Assembly: GCA_034003765.1 (NCBI GenBank)
Contig: JAVEXZ010000014.1
Span: 1 to 54,120, forward strand
From: JAAZGD01 sp034003765
Lineage (GTDB): Bacteria > Bacillota > Clostridia > Peptostreptococcales > Anaerovoracaceae
Direction of reading: 5' to 3'
DNA length: 54,120 bases
The position numbers and the translations under genes were made by a program. Below are positions 42,019 to 51,098 of the stretch, in pieces (the first letter of the stretch is position 1; the number at the start of each line of letters is the position of its first letter). Below the pieces are notes generated by a model that was not told where the DNA came from, searched no databases, and saw only the letters and a list, made by a program, of their open reading frames with translations.

Positions 42019-42408
42019 ATGTTTCAATTAGATTCGAAAAGCAGAAAATCTATTTATGAACAAGTTGTTGATAATATTAAGGAAATGATTCTTTCGAAAG
42101 TTCTTAGAGCAGATGAAAAATTACCTTCAGTTAGAGATTTATCCGGGACACTTACTATCAACCCAAATACTGTGCAAAAAGCCTATAAGGAACTAGAAAG
42201 ACTCGGATACGTCTATTCTATGACAGGCCTAGGGACCTTTGTAAGTAAAATCGAAGAAGGGCAGATAGATGAAGTGTTATTACTAAATGGCAAGCAACAA
42301 ATGAAAAATAGTATCCGGGAACTGTACTATGCGGGCTTGAGAAGAGATGAAATTATGGATATTATTCAAGAAATTCTAGATACAAGGGAAAGGGGTGGAG
42401 CCAAATGA
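42019..42408 (+). CDS. GntR-family repressor, YtrA type
   Basis: The frame is open from 41935, but that part is promoter. ATG 42019, 7 nt after AAGGAGG, gives 129 residues. The winged-helix domain (about 10-80) has IYEQVVDNIKEMILS, KLPSVRDLSGTLTINPNTVQ and LERLGYVYSMTGLGTFVS. The C-terminal part is short, as in the YtrA group. It overlaps the ABC ATPase by 4 bases and very probably represses its own operon. Confidence 0.92.
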   Translation: MFQLDSKSRKSIYEQVVDNIKEMILSKVLRADEKLPSVRDLSGTLTINPNTVQKAYKELERLGYVYSMTGLGTFVSKIEEGQIDEVLLLNGKQQMKNSIRELYYAGLRRDEIMDIIQEILDTRERGGAK

Positions 42409-43307
42409 TCACAGTTAAGAATGTGTCAAAAAGCTTTGAAGGCTTCATGGCATTATCGGACTTAGAGATGAATGTTAAAAAAGGATCTATTTACGGATTA
42501 GTTGGGACAAATGGGGCGGGAAAGACAACAGTTATTAAGCATATTGCTGGGGTTTACAAGGAAAATCAGGGGCTTATTCAAATCGAAGGAGAACCTGTCT
42601 ACGACAATTCATTTATCAAAGAGAGAATTGGTTATGTACCTGATGATTTGTATTTCTTTGGTAGCTATTCACTAAAAGAAATGGGCCGTTTTTATAAGGG
42701 TATATATCCCAATTGGAGTCAAGAGAGATTTGATGCTATGGTTGCAAGGTTTGGCCTTAATCCCAACCAAAAGCTCACTAGATTTTCAAAGGGTATGCAG
42801 AAACAAGCTACCTTTATACTTACCATGTCAACAAGGCCAGATTACCTTATATTAGATGAACCTATTGATGGGCTAGATCCTATTATAAGGAAATTGGTTT
42901 GGAAATATATTGTGGATGATGTTGCTGAGAGAGAAATGACAGTGCTTGTTTCATCACACAACTTAAGAGAGATGGAAAATATATGTGATGCCATTGGAAT
43001 TATTTCCGGAGGCAAGATGGTCATTGAAAGAGACTTAGACGAATTAAGAAGTGACATTCATAAGGTCCAACTTGCTTTTTCAGATAAGGAAAAGGCGGAG
43101 GGTGAATTAGAATCACTTAATATACTTCATAGAGAGCATAGAGGCTCTGTTGAACTACTGATAATCAGAAATCGTAAGGATGAAGTAGAGGCCCTTATGG
43201 AGAAGGTTAAGCCTGTGATTTTTGATATGCTACCATTAACTTTAGAAGAAATCTTTATTTATGAATTAGGAGGTGCGGACGATGAGATTCAAGGCATCAT
43301 ATTTTAA
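42405..43307 (+). CDS. ABC transporter ATPase of the YtrA-controlled operon
   Basis: The 300 residues have Walker A GTNGAGKTT at about 35-43 and Walker B YLILDEPIDGLDP at about 147-159. The signature reads RFSKGMQKQ in place of LSGGQ, a common change in this exporter group. SSHNLREME has the switch histidine. The C-terminal 80 residues are an extra domain. Its partner is the next gene, which starts within its last 26 bases. Confidence 0.9.
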   Translation: MITVKNVSKSFEGFMALSDLEMNVKKGSIYGLVGTNGAGKTTVIKHIAGVYKENQGLIQIEGEPVYDNSFIKERIGYVPDDLYFFGSYSLKEMGRFYKGIYPNWSQERFDAMVARFGLNPNQKLTRFSKGMQKQATFILTMSTRPDYLILDEPIDGLDPIIRKLVWKYIVDDVAEREMTVLVSSHNLREMENICDAIGIISGGKMVIERDLDELRSDIHKVQLAFSDKEKAEGELESLNILHREHRGSVELLIIRNRKDEVEALMEKVKPVIFDMLPLTLEEIFIYELGGADDEIQGIIF

Positions 43308-45531
43308 CTTGTCCGGAGCTTTGATAGGTGAGAACATAAGGCGATTTTGGGCCTTGTCAGTCTTGAGCTTTATAGGATATTTTCTGGCTGGGATTTTACC
43401 AATTATATTTTCTTACAGTAGATTAGACGGAATGAGCTGGCAAATTCAGCAACTTTTAAACAATCAATATTTCCCGTATGGCTTTCTGCACCTGGTAGTG
43501 CCTGTTGTTGCTGCTGTTATTTTATATCGTTACTTGCATTCACCAGGTTCGGTGACTATGGTTCATGGTCTGCCTTTAACAAGGGCCAAGATTTTTAACA
43601 GCAATTTCTTGTCAGGGATTATATTAATTGTTTTACCCTTGATTGTTACAACTTTGATTTTATTATTATTGGTAAAGCCTGTTTTTGCTTATGGTGGCAC
43701 TGAGGACTTGTTTACTATAACTTTGGTTCTCCAGTGGTTCTGGCAGTCCTTGATTGTTGTAACATCTGTCTATGGCATCGGTGTATTCGCAGGAGTGGTA
43801 TCAGGGAATACAGCCCTACACATGTTATTGGGATTTGGATTTAATGGATTACTACCAGCCCTCTATTCGGTATCTCTAGCATACTTTAACGAATTCCTCT
43901 TTGGATTTGATGGAATTAGTCGTTGGTTCGACCTAGCTGCGGGGATTATGCCTTATACCAAGGCTATACAGATTCAAGGAAGCTTTAGCTTGGGCCTAAC
44001 AATATACTATATCGCTTTCTTCCTTGTGGTATTAGTAACTTCTTCCTTCTTGTATCACAAGAGGCAGCTTGAAAAAGCTGGAGACTCCTTGGTATTCAAA
44101 TCAGCAGGAATTGTTATTTGTTACTTGATTGCATTCTTTGGAATGTCTCTTATGGCTTTTTACTTTAACACCATACCACTAATCCAAGAAATGGAAAGTC
44201 AAGGCCATATGATGTTCTACTTTGGGCTTCTAGTTGGAATAGTTATATTCTTGTATATAGGCAGGATGATAGTAAGTAAAACTCCCCGGGTATTTAATCG
44301 GGAGAGTCTTAAACACCTAGTTGTTTACACCTTGGTTGCCTTGCTTTTTGTGTTAGCAATAGATTTTGATTTCACTGGATTTGAAAAGAGACTACCCAAG
44401 ATTTCAAAGGTTGAATCAGCCTCCCTTACCGATTTGGAATTTTCCGATGATTATATGAGATATGATCCGGTATTTTTCAAGGGCTTTGAAAATGAAGAAA
44501 CAAATAGAGCTGAGTTTATTTTCGCTGATCCTGAGAATATTATCGCATTAACCAATTTTCATCAAGGCCTGTTAGATAATAGAACAGAGTTAGAAAAAAA
44601 TGAAAAATATTGGAGCAGTCAGTCATTGGCCATCAAATATGATGGAAGCGGAATTTTCGATATGGCTAGGAGGTACCTAGTTCCCAGAAGTATTATAAGT
44701 GATTCCAAGGACTTAAAAGAGATTTTTGAATCTGGAGAATTTAAAACGAAGTATTCATTTAAGAGCCTTGCAGTTTTAGAGCCTACATGGATTAGGGTTT
44801 ATAATGAATTACTAAGAAATAGCACGGTGGATTCGTACGGAGTGAAAACCATTAATAATGCTAAAGACATAGAAAGCCTAATAGCTGCTATGGAAGAAGA
44901 TTTCCAAAAGAGGACTTGGGAACAACATATGGACACCAAAGCACCATTAGCTAGTATGGAATTAGCCTTTAGTGGTATAGCTAGTCCGATTGATGAAAGA
45001 TACGGGCATTATTCTGACAGTTATTACGAAGAAGAGAATGGCATCAAAACAAGAATTATGCCTCTTGTTATTCGTAGTTCGGATACCAACACCATAACCT
45101 GGTTAAAAGCTCAAGGTTACTTTGAAGGGTTAAGGATTAAAGGGGAGGATATTAGCTATATTACCGTATATCATGAAAACCAAGACTTTTATGAAAATGA
45201 AGCATGGACCGAAGATACTTATATCTATCAAGAAAAATATGGTGTTGACTGGATGGATAGGTTCCCCAAAGTAATAATTGATAAACCTGAAGACATTCAA
45301 ATGCTTTTAGACTCTTATATAACTAGTGGTATAAACTATGGTGACACTTATTATGGTGTGATTACCTTCCGTAAAACTGCACCCTTTGCTAGCAGCCTTT
45401 ATAATTATCAAAATGGTATGCAAGGTGGAGAAGATCCTCTGAAAGGTGGAATTACAGCGGATTATAACATTTACTTTGATTCAGAAAACCTACCACCTCT
45501 TCTGGAAAAGGCCTTTAGGTCTGCTAAATAG
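43282..45531 (+). CDS. Large ABC transporter permease
   Basis: A GTG at 43273 lies in the RBS TAGGAGGTG, so ATG 43282 is the start, giving 749 residues. About nine hydrophobic segments fill residues 15-370. The remaining 380 residues are soluble and probably lie outside the cell. They are acidic and rich in Tyr, Asp and Glu, with no domain I recognise. Only the ATPase and repressor context tells that it is a transporter; the substrate is unknown. Related operons in Bacilli respond to cell-wall stress, but this is not shown here. Confidence 0.8.
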   Translation: MRFKASYFNLSGALIGENIRRFWALSVLSFIGYFLAGILPIIFSYSRLDGMSWQIQQLLNNQYFPYGFLHLVVPVVAAVILYRYLHSPGSVTMVHGLPLTRAKIFNSNFLSGIILIVLPLIVTTLILLLLVKPVFAYGGTEDLFTITLVLQWFWQSLIVVTSVYGIGVFAGVVSGNTALHMLLGFGFNGLLPALYSVSLAYFNEFLFGFDGISRWFDLAAGIMPYTKAIQIQGSFSLGLTIYYIAFFLVVLVTSSFLYHKRQLEKAGDSLVFKSAGIVICYLIAFFGMSLMAFYFNTIPLIQEMESQGHMMFYFGLLVGIVIFLYIGRMIVSKTPRVFNRESLKHLVVYTLVALLFVLAIDFDFTGFEKRLPKISKVESASLTDLEFSDDYMRYDPVFFKGFENEETNRAEFIFADPENIIALTNFHQGLLDNRTELEKNEKYWSSQSLAIKYDGSGIFDMARRYLVPRSIISDSKDLKEIFESGEFKTKYSFKSLAVLEPTWIRVYNELLRNSTVDSYGVKTINNAKDIESLIAAMEEDFQKRTWEQHMDTKAPLASMELAFSGIASPIDERYGHYSDSYYEEENGIKTRIMPLVIRSSDTNTITWLKAQGYFEGLRIKGEDISYITVYHENQDFYENEAWTEDTYIYQEKYGVDWMDRFPKVIIDKPEDIQMLLDSYITSGINYGDTYYGVITFRKTAPFASSLYNYQNGMQGGEDPLKGGITADYNIYFDSENLPPLLEKAFRSAK

Positions 45532-45533
45532 CA

Positions 45534-45576
45534 TGATTTAGATATGGACAGAGTAAAGGGCCTGATTTAGATATGG
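45534..45576 (+). repeat. Short direct repeat after the permease gene
   Basis: TGATTTAGATATGG occurs at 45534-45547 and 45563-45576, and similarity continues (CAGAG, AAA). The period is 29 bp. Confidence 0.65.
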
Positions 45577-45640
45577 CCAGAGCAAAAAGCTTGGTGAGTT
45601 CATAATTACTAGCTTGAGTAAGGAATTTCAAATTGATTTG

Positions 45641-45702
45641 CCCCCACATGTTGGACGGTTGGAACACAGAAAACTGTTTAACCTGTGGGGGTGTTTTATT
45701 TA
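45641..45702 (+). terminator. Terminator of the YtrA-type ABC operon
   Basis: CCCCCACA (45641-45648) and TGTGGGGG (45684-45691) form an 8-bp GC-rich stem enclosing a 35-nt region with its own small hairpin. TGTTTTATTTAT follows. TATAAT at 45717-45722 is a likely -10 for the next gene, with a weak -35. Confidence 0.7.
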
Positions 45703-45780
45703 TAAAACAGCTGTGATATAATTTGTTGATAGAATGGCTTAATATTAGTGAGAAGTTGAGATTATTAGAAGGGGATAAGA

Positions 45781-47037
45781 ATGGATAAGGACCAAAACAA
45801 GGACCAAAACAAGGACCANNNNNNNNNNNNNNNNNNNNNNNNNNNNNNNNNNNNNNNNNNNNNNNNNNNNNNNNNNNNNNNNNNNNNNNNNNNNNNNNNN
45901 NNNNNNNNNNNNNNNNNNAAGGACCAAAACAAGGACCAAAACAAGGACCAGGGAGAAGAGGAGATTATCGAAAAACAAAGAGGAGCAGCAGGGCCACGCT
46001 ACTATAATATAGACCAAGTTAATACCAAGAAAAAGAGTCACTTAAAAACGGCATTAATAGTAATTGCTGCCATATTAGTTGGAGTGGTTCTATTAGGGGT
46101 GGCATGTACCCAGATGACTACCAGCCTTTTGGGGAGTTTAGAAAACCTAGGAGGCACTGCCTACTATGAAGAAGACGTGATTTTACCGAGTGATGACTTT
46201 ATTGCTCAGATTTATGTTGAGGGCACCATACAATCATATAATCAGGATAGCTTTGGCTTTGCTTATGGGTACCAGCACCAATGGACCCTAGATCTAATTG
46301 ATGATTTAATCGAAAGCGACAATAACAAAGGTCTTGTAATTTGGGTAGATTCACCTGGAGGAACCATATATGAGTCCGATGAACTATACTTAGCCATAGT
46401 AAAATACAAAGAAGAAAGCCAAAGGCCAGTTTACGCAGTTATGGGGGATATGGCGGCTTCTGGTGGTTATTATATTTCGGCACCTGCAGACAAGATTATA
46501 GCAAATAGGAACACTTGGACTGGTTCAATTGGTGTTACCTTAGGCACATTTATAGATATATCTGGGCTTCTTGAGAACTATGGGGTAAAGACTACCACTA
46601 TTACTTCTGGCAAATTTAAGGCTATGGGTTCTGAATTTGAACCAATGACAGAGGAGAAAAAACAAATATTTAAGGGGTTAATTGAAGAGTCCTATCTGCA
46701 ATTTGTGGACATAATTGCAACCCATAGAGGCTTAAGCAAAGCTCAAGTAATTGACTTGGCTGACGGAAGAGTTTATACAGCATCCCAAGCTATTAACTTA
46801 AGCTTAGTTGATGAAATAGGAACATTAGATGAGGCCATAGAGGACTTACAAGAGACCTACAGCCTCGAAGATTGCAATGTTGAGGACTTCTATTATGTTC
46901 AAAGCTCATGGCTTTCAGGAATTCTAGGAAGTATGGCAAAGGCCATTACTAAAGGACAATCCGGAGATCTTGCCGTCCTAGAAAAACTTATGAAGTCAAA
47001 CAAAGAGTTAAAACCTATGTATATTTTCCAACAGTAA
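45781..47037 (+). CDS. sppA: Signal peptide peptidase SppA with KDQN repeat tail
   Basis: This is a membrane-bound serine protease of the S49 family, which degrades cut signal peptides. The first residues are tandem Lys-Asp-Gln-Asn repeats, interrupted by 100 unknown bases. One membrane helix (about residues 85-110) follows the repeats and a basic patch. The catalytic Ser is in MAASGGYYISAPADK, and the catalytic Lys in TSGKFKAMGSEFEP. DSPGGT and WTGSIGV are also present. The residue number before the helix depends on the true gap size. It is monocistronic, with a weak AAGGGG RBS. Confidence 0.9.
   Translation: MDKDQNKDQNKDXXXXXXXXXXXXXXXXXXXXXXXXXXXXXXXXXXKDQNKDQNKDQGEEEIIEKQRGAAGPRYYNIDQVNTKKKSHLKTALIVIAAILVGVVLLGVACTQMTTSLLGSLENLGGTAYYEEDVILPSDDFIAQIYVEGTIQSYNQDSFGFAYGYQHQWTLDLIDDLIESDNNKGLVIWVDSPGGTIYESDELYLAIVKYKEESQRPVYAVMGDMAASGGYYISAPADKIIANRNTWTGSIGVTLGTFIDISGLLENYGVKTTTITSGKFKAMGSEFEPMTEEKKQIFKGLIEESYLQFVDIIATHRGLSKAQVIDLADGRVYTASQAINLSLVDEIGTLDEAIEDLQETYSLEDCNVEDFYYVQSSWLSGILGSMAKAITKGQSGDLAVLEKLMKSNKELKPMYIFQQ
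45793..45950 (+). repeat. 12-bp tandem repeat encoding KDQN
   Basis: The unit AAGGACCAAAAC is repeated at least twice plus a partial copy on each side of the N-run. All copies are identical and in frame. The true copy number is unknown. Confidence 0.9.
45819..45918. other. Assembly gap or mask of 100 N
   Basis: Exactly 100 N lie inside the 12-bp repeat. One hundred is a common placeholder for a gap of unknown length. It also equals 4 + 8x12, so it keeps both frame and repeat phase. Confidence 0.95.
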
Positions 47038-47149
47038 AATAATAAAGCCAAAGTGATTTTACTATCAATAAAATCGACTATTAATAATACAATTATTGGG
47101 GTATAATAGGGAGAGATGTTTTTGTTGTTTATTTAAGGAGGAATAAGTT

Positions 47150-48229
47150 ATGAAAAAGATTTTAGTTCTAATTTTGGCTTTTGCCCTTATTTTTGGAATG
47201 ATTGGCTGTGGTGGTGGAGACGCAGATGTTGAAGAAGGTGGATATGACATCGCTATGATCACTGACCTTGGCACAATTGATGACAAATCCTTTAACCAAG
47301 GTACTTGGGAAGGTATTGTAGCTTATGCTGAAGCAAATGGTATTACACACAAATACTATAAACCAACAGAACAAAGTACTGATGCTTATCTTTCTGCGAT
47401 TCAACTTGCAGTAGAAGGTGGTGCAAAAATTGTTGTAACACCTGGTTTTTTATTTGAGGAACCTATCTTTATAGCTCAAGATTTATATCCCGAAGTAAAC
47501 TTTATATTAGTGGATGGATATCCACACAATCTTGATTATTCAGAATTTAAAACTGCTGACAATACTGTAGGTATTAAGTATGCAGAAGAAGAGTCGGGTT
47601 ATTTAGCAGGATATGCAGCGGTTGTAGAAGGCTATACAAAGCTTGGATTTATGGGTGGAATGGCTGTTCCAGCAGTTGTTAAGTTTGGCTACGGATTTGC
47701 TCAAGGAGCAGAAGATGCTGCTGCAGAATTAGGCATCGCAAGCATTGACCTAAAATATCACTATACTGGTGGTTTTGACGCAACTCCTGAAGCACAAACC
47801 CTTGCAGCTTCATGGTACGCAGAAGGAACAGAAGTAATATTTGCTTGTGGTGGTAGTGTAGGGAACTCAGTTATGTCTGCTGCAGAAGCTGCAGATGGAA
47901 AAGTTATTGGAGTTGATATTGACCAAAGCTCAGAATCTCCCACAGTAATAACTTCAGCAATGAAGGGCCTTGCCGCTTCTGTTCAAGCCGCTTTAACAGA
48001 ATACTATGATGGTAATTTCCCAGGCGGACAAGATCAGGTATATGCTGCAGATCAGGATGGGGTACAACTTCCAATGGACACTTCAAAATTTGAAGTATTT
48101 AATCAGGAGATGTATGATGCTGTCTATGCTAAATTAGCAGCCAAGGAGATTGAATTACAGATTGACGAGGATGTTGATGCTGCAAATAAGCTTGACCTAA
48201 CTATAGTTAAAGTTACACTTGTAGAGTAA
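47150..48229 (+). CDS. Bmp-family nucleoside-binding lipoprotein
   Basis: This is the extracytoplasmic substrate-binding protein of a nucleoside ABC transporter, related to BmpA and B. subtilis NupN. The signal peptide ends in the lipobox MIGCGGG at about residues 19-25, with Cys22 the lipid site. MITDLGTIDDKSFNQGTWEG at about residues 37-56 is the family signature. The 359 residues are typical. The RBS is AAGGAGGA; TATAAT lies at 47102-47107. A terminator separates it from the rest of the transporter. Confidence 0.93.
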   Translation: MKKILVLILAFALIFGMIGCGGGDADVEEGGYDIAMITDLGTIDDKSFNQGTWEGIVAYAEANGITHKYYKPTEQSTDAYLSAIQLAVEGGAKIVVTPGFLFEEPIFIAQDLYPEVNFILVDGYPHNLDYSEFKTADNTVGIKYAEEESGYLAGYAAVVEGYTKLGFMGGMAVPAVVKFGYGFAQGAEDAAAELGIASIDLKYHYTGGFDATPEAQTLAASWYAEGTEVIFACGGSVGNSVMSAAEAADGKVIGVDIDQSSESPTVITSAMKGLAASVQAALTEYYDGNFPGGQDQVYAADQDGVQLPMDTSKFEVFNQEMYDAVYAKLAAKEIELQIDEDVDAANKLDLTIVKVTLVE

Positions 48230-48257
48230 TATGAGTTTTGAATTGAGAAATTAAATC

Positions 48258-48293
48258 AAGCAGGCGGGTATTGTAACCCGCTTGCTTATTTTT
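48258..48293 (+). terminator. Terminator between lipoprotein and ATPase genes
   Basis: A 12-bp stem (AAGCAGGCGGGT at 48258-48269, ACCCGCTTGCTT at 48276-48287, one G-U) has a 6-nt loop and is followed by ATTTTT. Partial read-through would give more binding protein than membrane parts. Confidence 0.8.
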
Positions 48294-48330
48294 ACAAGTC
48301 TCTTGGTTTCAATTCATGAGGAGCAAAGAT

Positions 48331-49860
48331 ATGGATTATGTAATAGAAATGCTGAACATAACCAAAGAATTCCCTGGGGTTATTGCCAACGATGATGTAA
48401 CCCTTCAATTAAGGAGGGGTGAGATTCATGCCTTGCTTGGTGAAAATGGTGCCGGTAAATCCTCCTTGATGAGCGTTCTTTTTGGCCTTTATCAGCAGGA
48501 GAAGGGAATTATAAAAAAAGACGGGGTAGAAGTAAAAATAAACAATCCTAATGTTGCCAATGATGTAGGTGTTGGAATGGTTCACCAACACTTTAAATTG
48601 GTTCATAATTTTACTGTATTACAAAATATAATTCTAGGGGCTGAAACTACAAAAAACGGATTTTTAAAAATGGACGAAGCAAGAGAAAAGGTTGTTGAAC
48701 TTTCCAACCTATATGGGCTTATGGTAGATCCAGATTCCATTATTGAAGACATAACAGTTGGAATGCAACAACGAGCAGAGATTCTAAAGATGCTATACAG
48801 AGATAATGAGATACTTATTTTTGATGAGCCTACTGCGGTTCTGACTCCTCAAGAAATCGAAGAGTTTATGAAAATTATGAAAGACTTGGCAGAAGAAGGT
48901 AAATCCATTGTATTCATTACTCACAAACTAAATGAAATAATGGAAGCAGCGGATCGATGTACGGTCCTTCGCAAAGGCAAGTACGTTGGAACAGTAGAAG
49001 TAGCTAGCACAACAAAGGAAGACTTGTCAGAAATGATGGTTGGTCGAAAAATCAACTTTTCTGTAGAAAAAGCAGAAACTAAGCCAGGCGAACCAGTGTT
49101 TGAAGTTCGCGATCTGGTAGTTGCCTCATCTCATAGTACAAAAAATGCAGTGAACAATGTTTCTTTTAGAGTACGAAAGGGAGAAATAGTTTGCATAGCT
49201 GGAATAGATGGTAATGGCCAGTCAGAATTAGTTTACGGTCTTACAGGATTAAGCCCAATAAGAGGGGGAAAGATTTTTATAAAAGGAAAAGAAATTACTC
49301 ATATGAAAGTTAGAGAAAGAAACCAGACAGGTATGAGTCATATCCCTGAGGACCGGCACAAGGACGGTTTGATACTTGATTACTCTCTTTCAGAGAATTT
49401 AATGTTGAAAAAATACTTTACTCCTGAATTTCAAAGCAACGGATTTATTAAGTTTGATGTTGCCACAGAATATGCTAATATGCTTATAGAAAAGTTTGAT
49501 ATTCGTAGTGGTCAAGGCCCTAGAACCAAGGCAAGAAGTATGTCTGGCGGTAATCAGCAAAAGGCTATTGTAGCAAGAGAGATTGACTTTGACCCAGATA
49601 TTTTAATAGCAGTGCAACCTACTAGGGGTCTTGATGTAGGGTCAATAGAATATATTCACAAACAGCTTGTAGCCCAAAGAGATGAGGGCAAAGCCGTTCT
49701 CTTAATAAGCCTGGAGTTAGATGAGGTCATGGAAGTAAGCGATAGAATACTAGTAATATATGAAGGTGAACTTGTTGCAGATTTAGTTCCGGAAAATACA
49801 ACAGTTCAGGAGCTTGGACTTTATATGGCAGGATCAAAAAGAACTGAGGTGGCAGTATGA
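48331..49860 (+). CDS. Nucleoside ABC transporter ATPase, double NBD
   Basis: Two ATPase halves in one chain, like NupO. The first half has Walker A GENGAGKSS and Walker B ILIFDEPTAVLTP. In the second half, GIDGNGQSEL replaces a strict P-loop, and MSGGNQQK is the signature with PTRGLDVGS after it. The first half has no strict LSGGQ (ITVGMQQRAEI), as is usual in this family. ATG 48316 contains the RBS; ATG 48331, 7 nt after GAGGAG, gives 509 residues. Its TGA overlaps the next ATG. Confidence 0.93.
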   Translation: MDYVIEMLNITKEFPGVIANDDVTLQLRRGEIHALLGENGAGKSSLMSVLFGLYQQEKGIIKKDGVEVKINNPNVANDVGVGMVHQHFKLVHNFTVLQNIILGAETTKNGFLKMDEAREKVVELSNLYGLMVDPDSIIEDITVGMQQRAEILKMLYRDNEILIFDEPTAVLTPQEIEEFMKIMKDLAEEGKSIVFITHKLNEIMEAADRCTVLRKGKYVGTVEVASTTKEDLSEMMVGRKINFSVEKAETKPGEPVFEVRDLVVASSHSTKNAVNNVSFRVRKGEIVCIAGIDGNGQSELVYGLTGLSPIRGGKIFIKGKEITHMKVRERNQTGMSHIPEDRHKDGLILDYSLSENLMLKKYFTPEFQSNGFIKFDVATEYANMLIEKFDIRSGQGPRTKARSMSGGNQQKAIVAREIDFDPDILIAVQPTRGLDVGSIEYIHKQLVAQRDEGKAVLLISLELDEVMEVSDRILVIYEGELVADLVPENTTVQELGLYMAGSKRTEVAV

Positions 49861-49940
49861 AGAGATTACAAAAATTTTTTATGGGCCACAGTATACAACG
49901 ACTGTCAAAAATGCCAGGTGGCAGTATGAAGAGATTACAA
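49847..49940 (+). repeat. 69-bp duplication at the permease start
   Basis: A 25-bp sequence beginning AGGTGGCAGTATGAAG occurs at 49847-49871 and 49916-49940, 69 bp apart. Weaker similarity continues after each copy. It contains both an RBS-like AGGTGG and the ATG, so the gene has two equivalent starts in frame. Confidence 0.9.
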
Positions 49941-51098
49941 CACTTTTTTATGAGCACTGGTTTTAATCATGCATCTGCATCAGTTTTTTCAATAATTGTA
50001 GGACTATTATTCGGACTTATAATTTTATTTATCAGTAACCCTTCTCAAGCATTAGAAGGTTTTGGAATTATCTTAAAAGGGGGCTTTAGCACAGGGGCTA
50101 AGGGGACAGGACAAGTTCTTTATTTTGCAACCCCCTTGATCTTAACTGGTCTTTCGGTAGGGTTTGCATTTAAAACTGGACTTTTTAATATTGGTGCTGC
50201 TGGACAGTTTATTATGGGTGGAACAACAGCCGTTTATATTGGTGTTCTTTGGACCTCGATTCCTGCTCCTTTCCACTGGATGGTTGCACTTCTAGGGGCA
50301 ACTATAATGGGCGGACTATGGGGGCTGATTCCTGGCCTCTTAAAGGCATATATGAATGTTCATGAAGTAATCTCAACTATCATGATGAATTATATTGGCA
50401 TGTACACAGCTAATTTTTTGGTAAAGTCTTATATTTATGATTCTCAGATGGCTCTTTCCAAGAATGTTGCACCTACAGCGGTTCTGCCAAAGGGGGGTCT
50501 AGATTATGTGTTTTATAATCAGATGGGGAACAGCAAGGATTTATCCACAGTAAATGCTGGTATAATAATCGCCCTTGTAATGGCCATTATTATTTTTATA
50601 ATAATCAACAAAACTACTTTTGGCTATGAATTAAAGGCCTGTGGCTTCAACAAAAATGCTAGCAAGTATGCTGGTATCAATGAAAAGAGAAGTATTGTCT
50701 TATCCATGGTAATAGCAGGAGCTTTAGCTGGCCTAGGAGGAGGACTTTTATACCTTTCGGGAGGAAGTGGTAGGCGGATTAGAGTAGTAGATGTACTTGC
50801 TATGGAGGGTTTTAACGGTATTCCTGTAGCCTTATTAGGATTATCTAACCCTATTGGCATAGTCTTCTCAGCTATATTCATTTCTTATATTACAGTAGGA
50901 GGCAACTACTTACAAACCCTAAACTTTGTTCCCGAGATTATAGAAATAATTATTGCATGTATTATTTATTTTAGTGCACTTTCAATGTTTTTTAGAACTC
51001 TTTTGCCTCGCTTCATTAAATTTATAAAGCATAAGAAGTTCCCTGAGGGAGAGAATATTGAAGAAGGACAGACTCAGGAAGAGGGGGGTGAACTCTAA
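49857..51098 (+). CDS. Nucleoside ABC transporter permease 1
   Basis: This is a membrane subunit like NupP (BPD_transp_2 family), of 413 residues, with about nine helices. ATPLILTGLSVGFAFKTGLFNIGAAGQ is split here into ATPLILTGLSVGFAF and KTGLFNIGAAGQFIMG, at about residues 96-126. KACGFNKNASKYAGI is the ATPase-coupling loop. The first start (49857) overlaps the ATPase stop; a second start lies at 49926, 23 codons later, within the duplicated DNA. The acidic C-terminus (EEGQTQEEGGEL) is cytoplasmic. Confidence 0.92.
   Translation: MKRLQKFFMGHSIQRLSKMPGGSMKRLQHFFMSTGFNHASASVFSIIVGLLFGLIILFISNPSQALEGFGIILKGGFSTGAKGTGQVLYFATPLILTGLSVGFAFKTGLFNIGAAGQFIMGGTTAVYIGVLWTSIPAPFHWMVALLGATIMGGLWGLIPGLLKAYMNVHEVISTIMMNYIGMYTANFLVKSYIYDSQMALSKNVAPTAVLPKGGLDYVFYNQMGNSKDLSTVNAGIIIALVMAIIIFIIINKTTFGYELKACGFNKNASKYAGINEKRSIVLSMVIAGALAGLGGGLLYLSGGSGRRIRVVDVLAMEGFNGIPVALLGLSNPIGIVFSAIFISYITVGGNYLQTLNFVPEIIEIIIACIIYFSALSMFFRTLLPRFIKFIKHKKFPEGENIEEGQTQEEGGEL

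Noticed and set aside
47038..47149. Purine riboswitch before the nucleoside lipoprotein gene
   Set aside because: The 112-nt gap has no three-way junction signature and no terminator pair.
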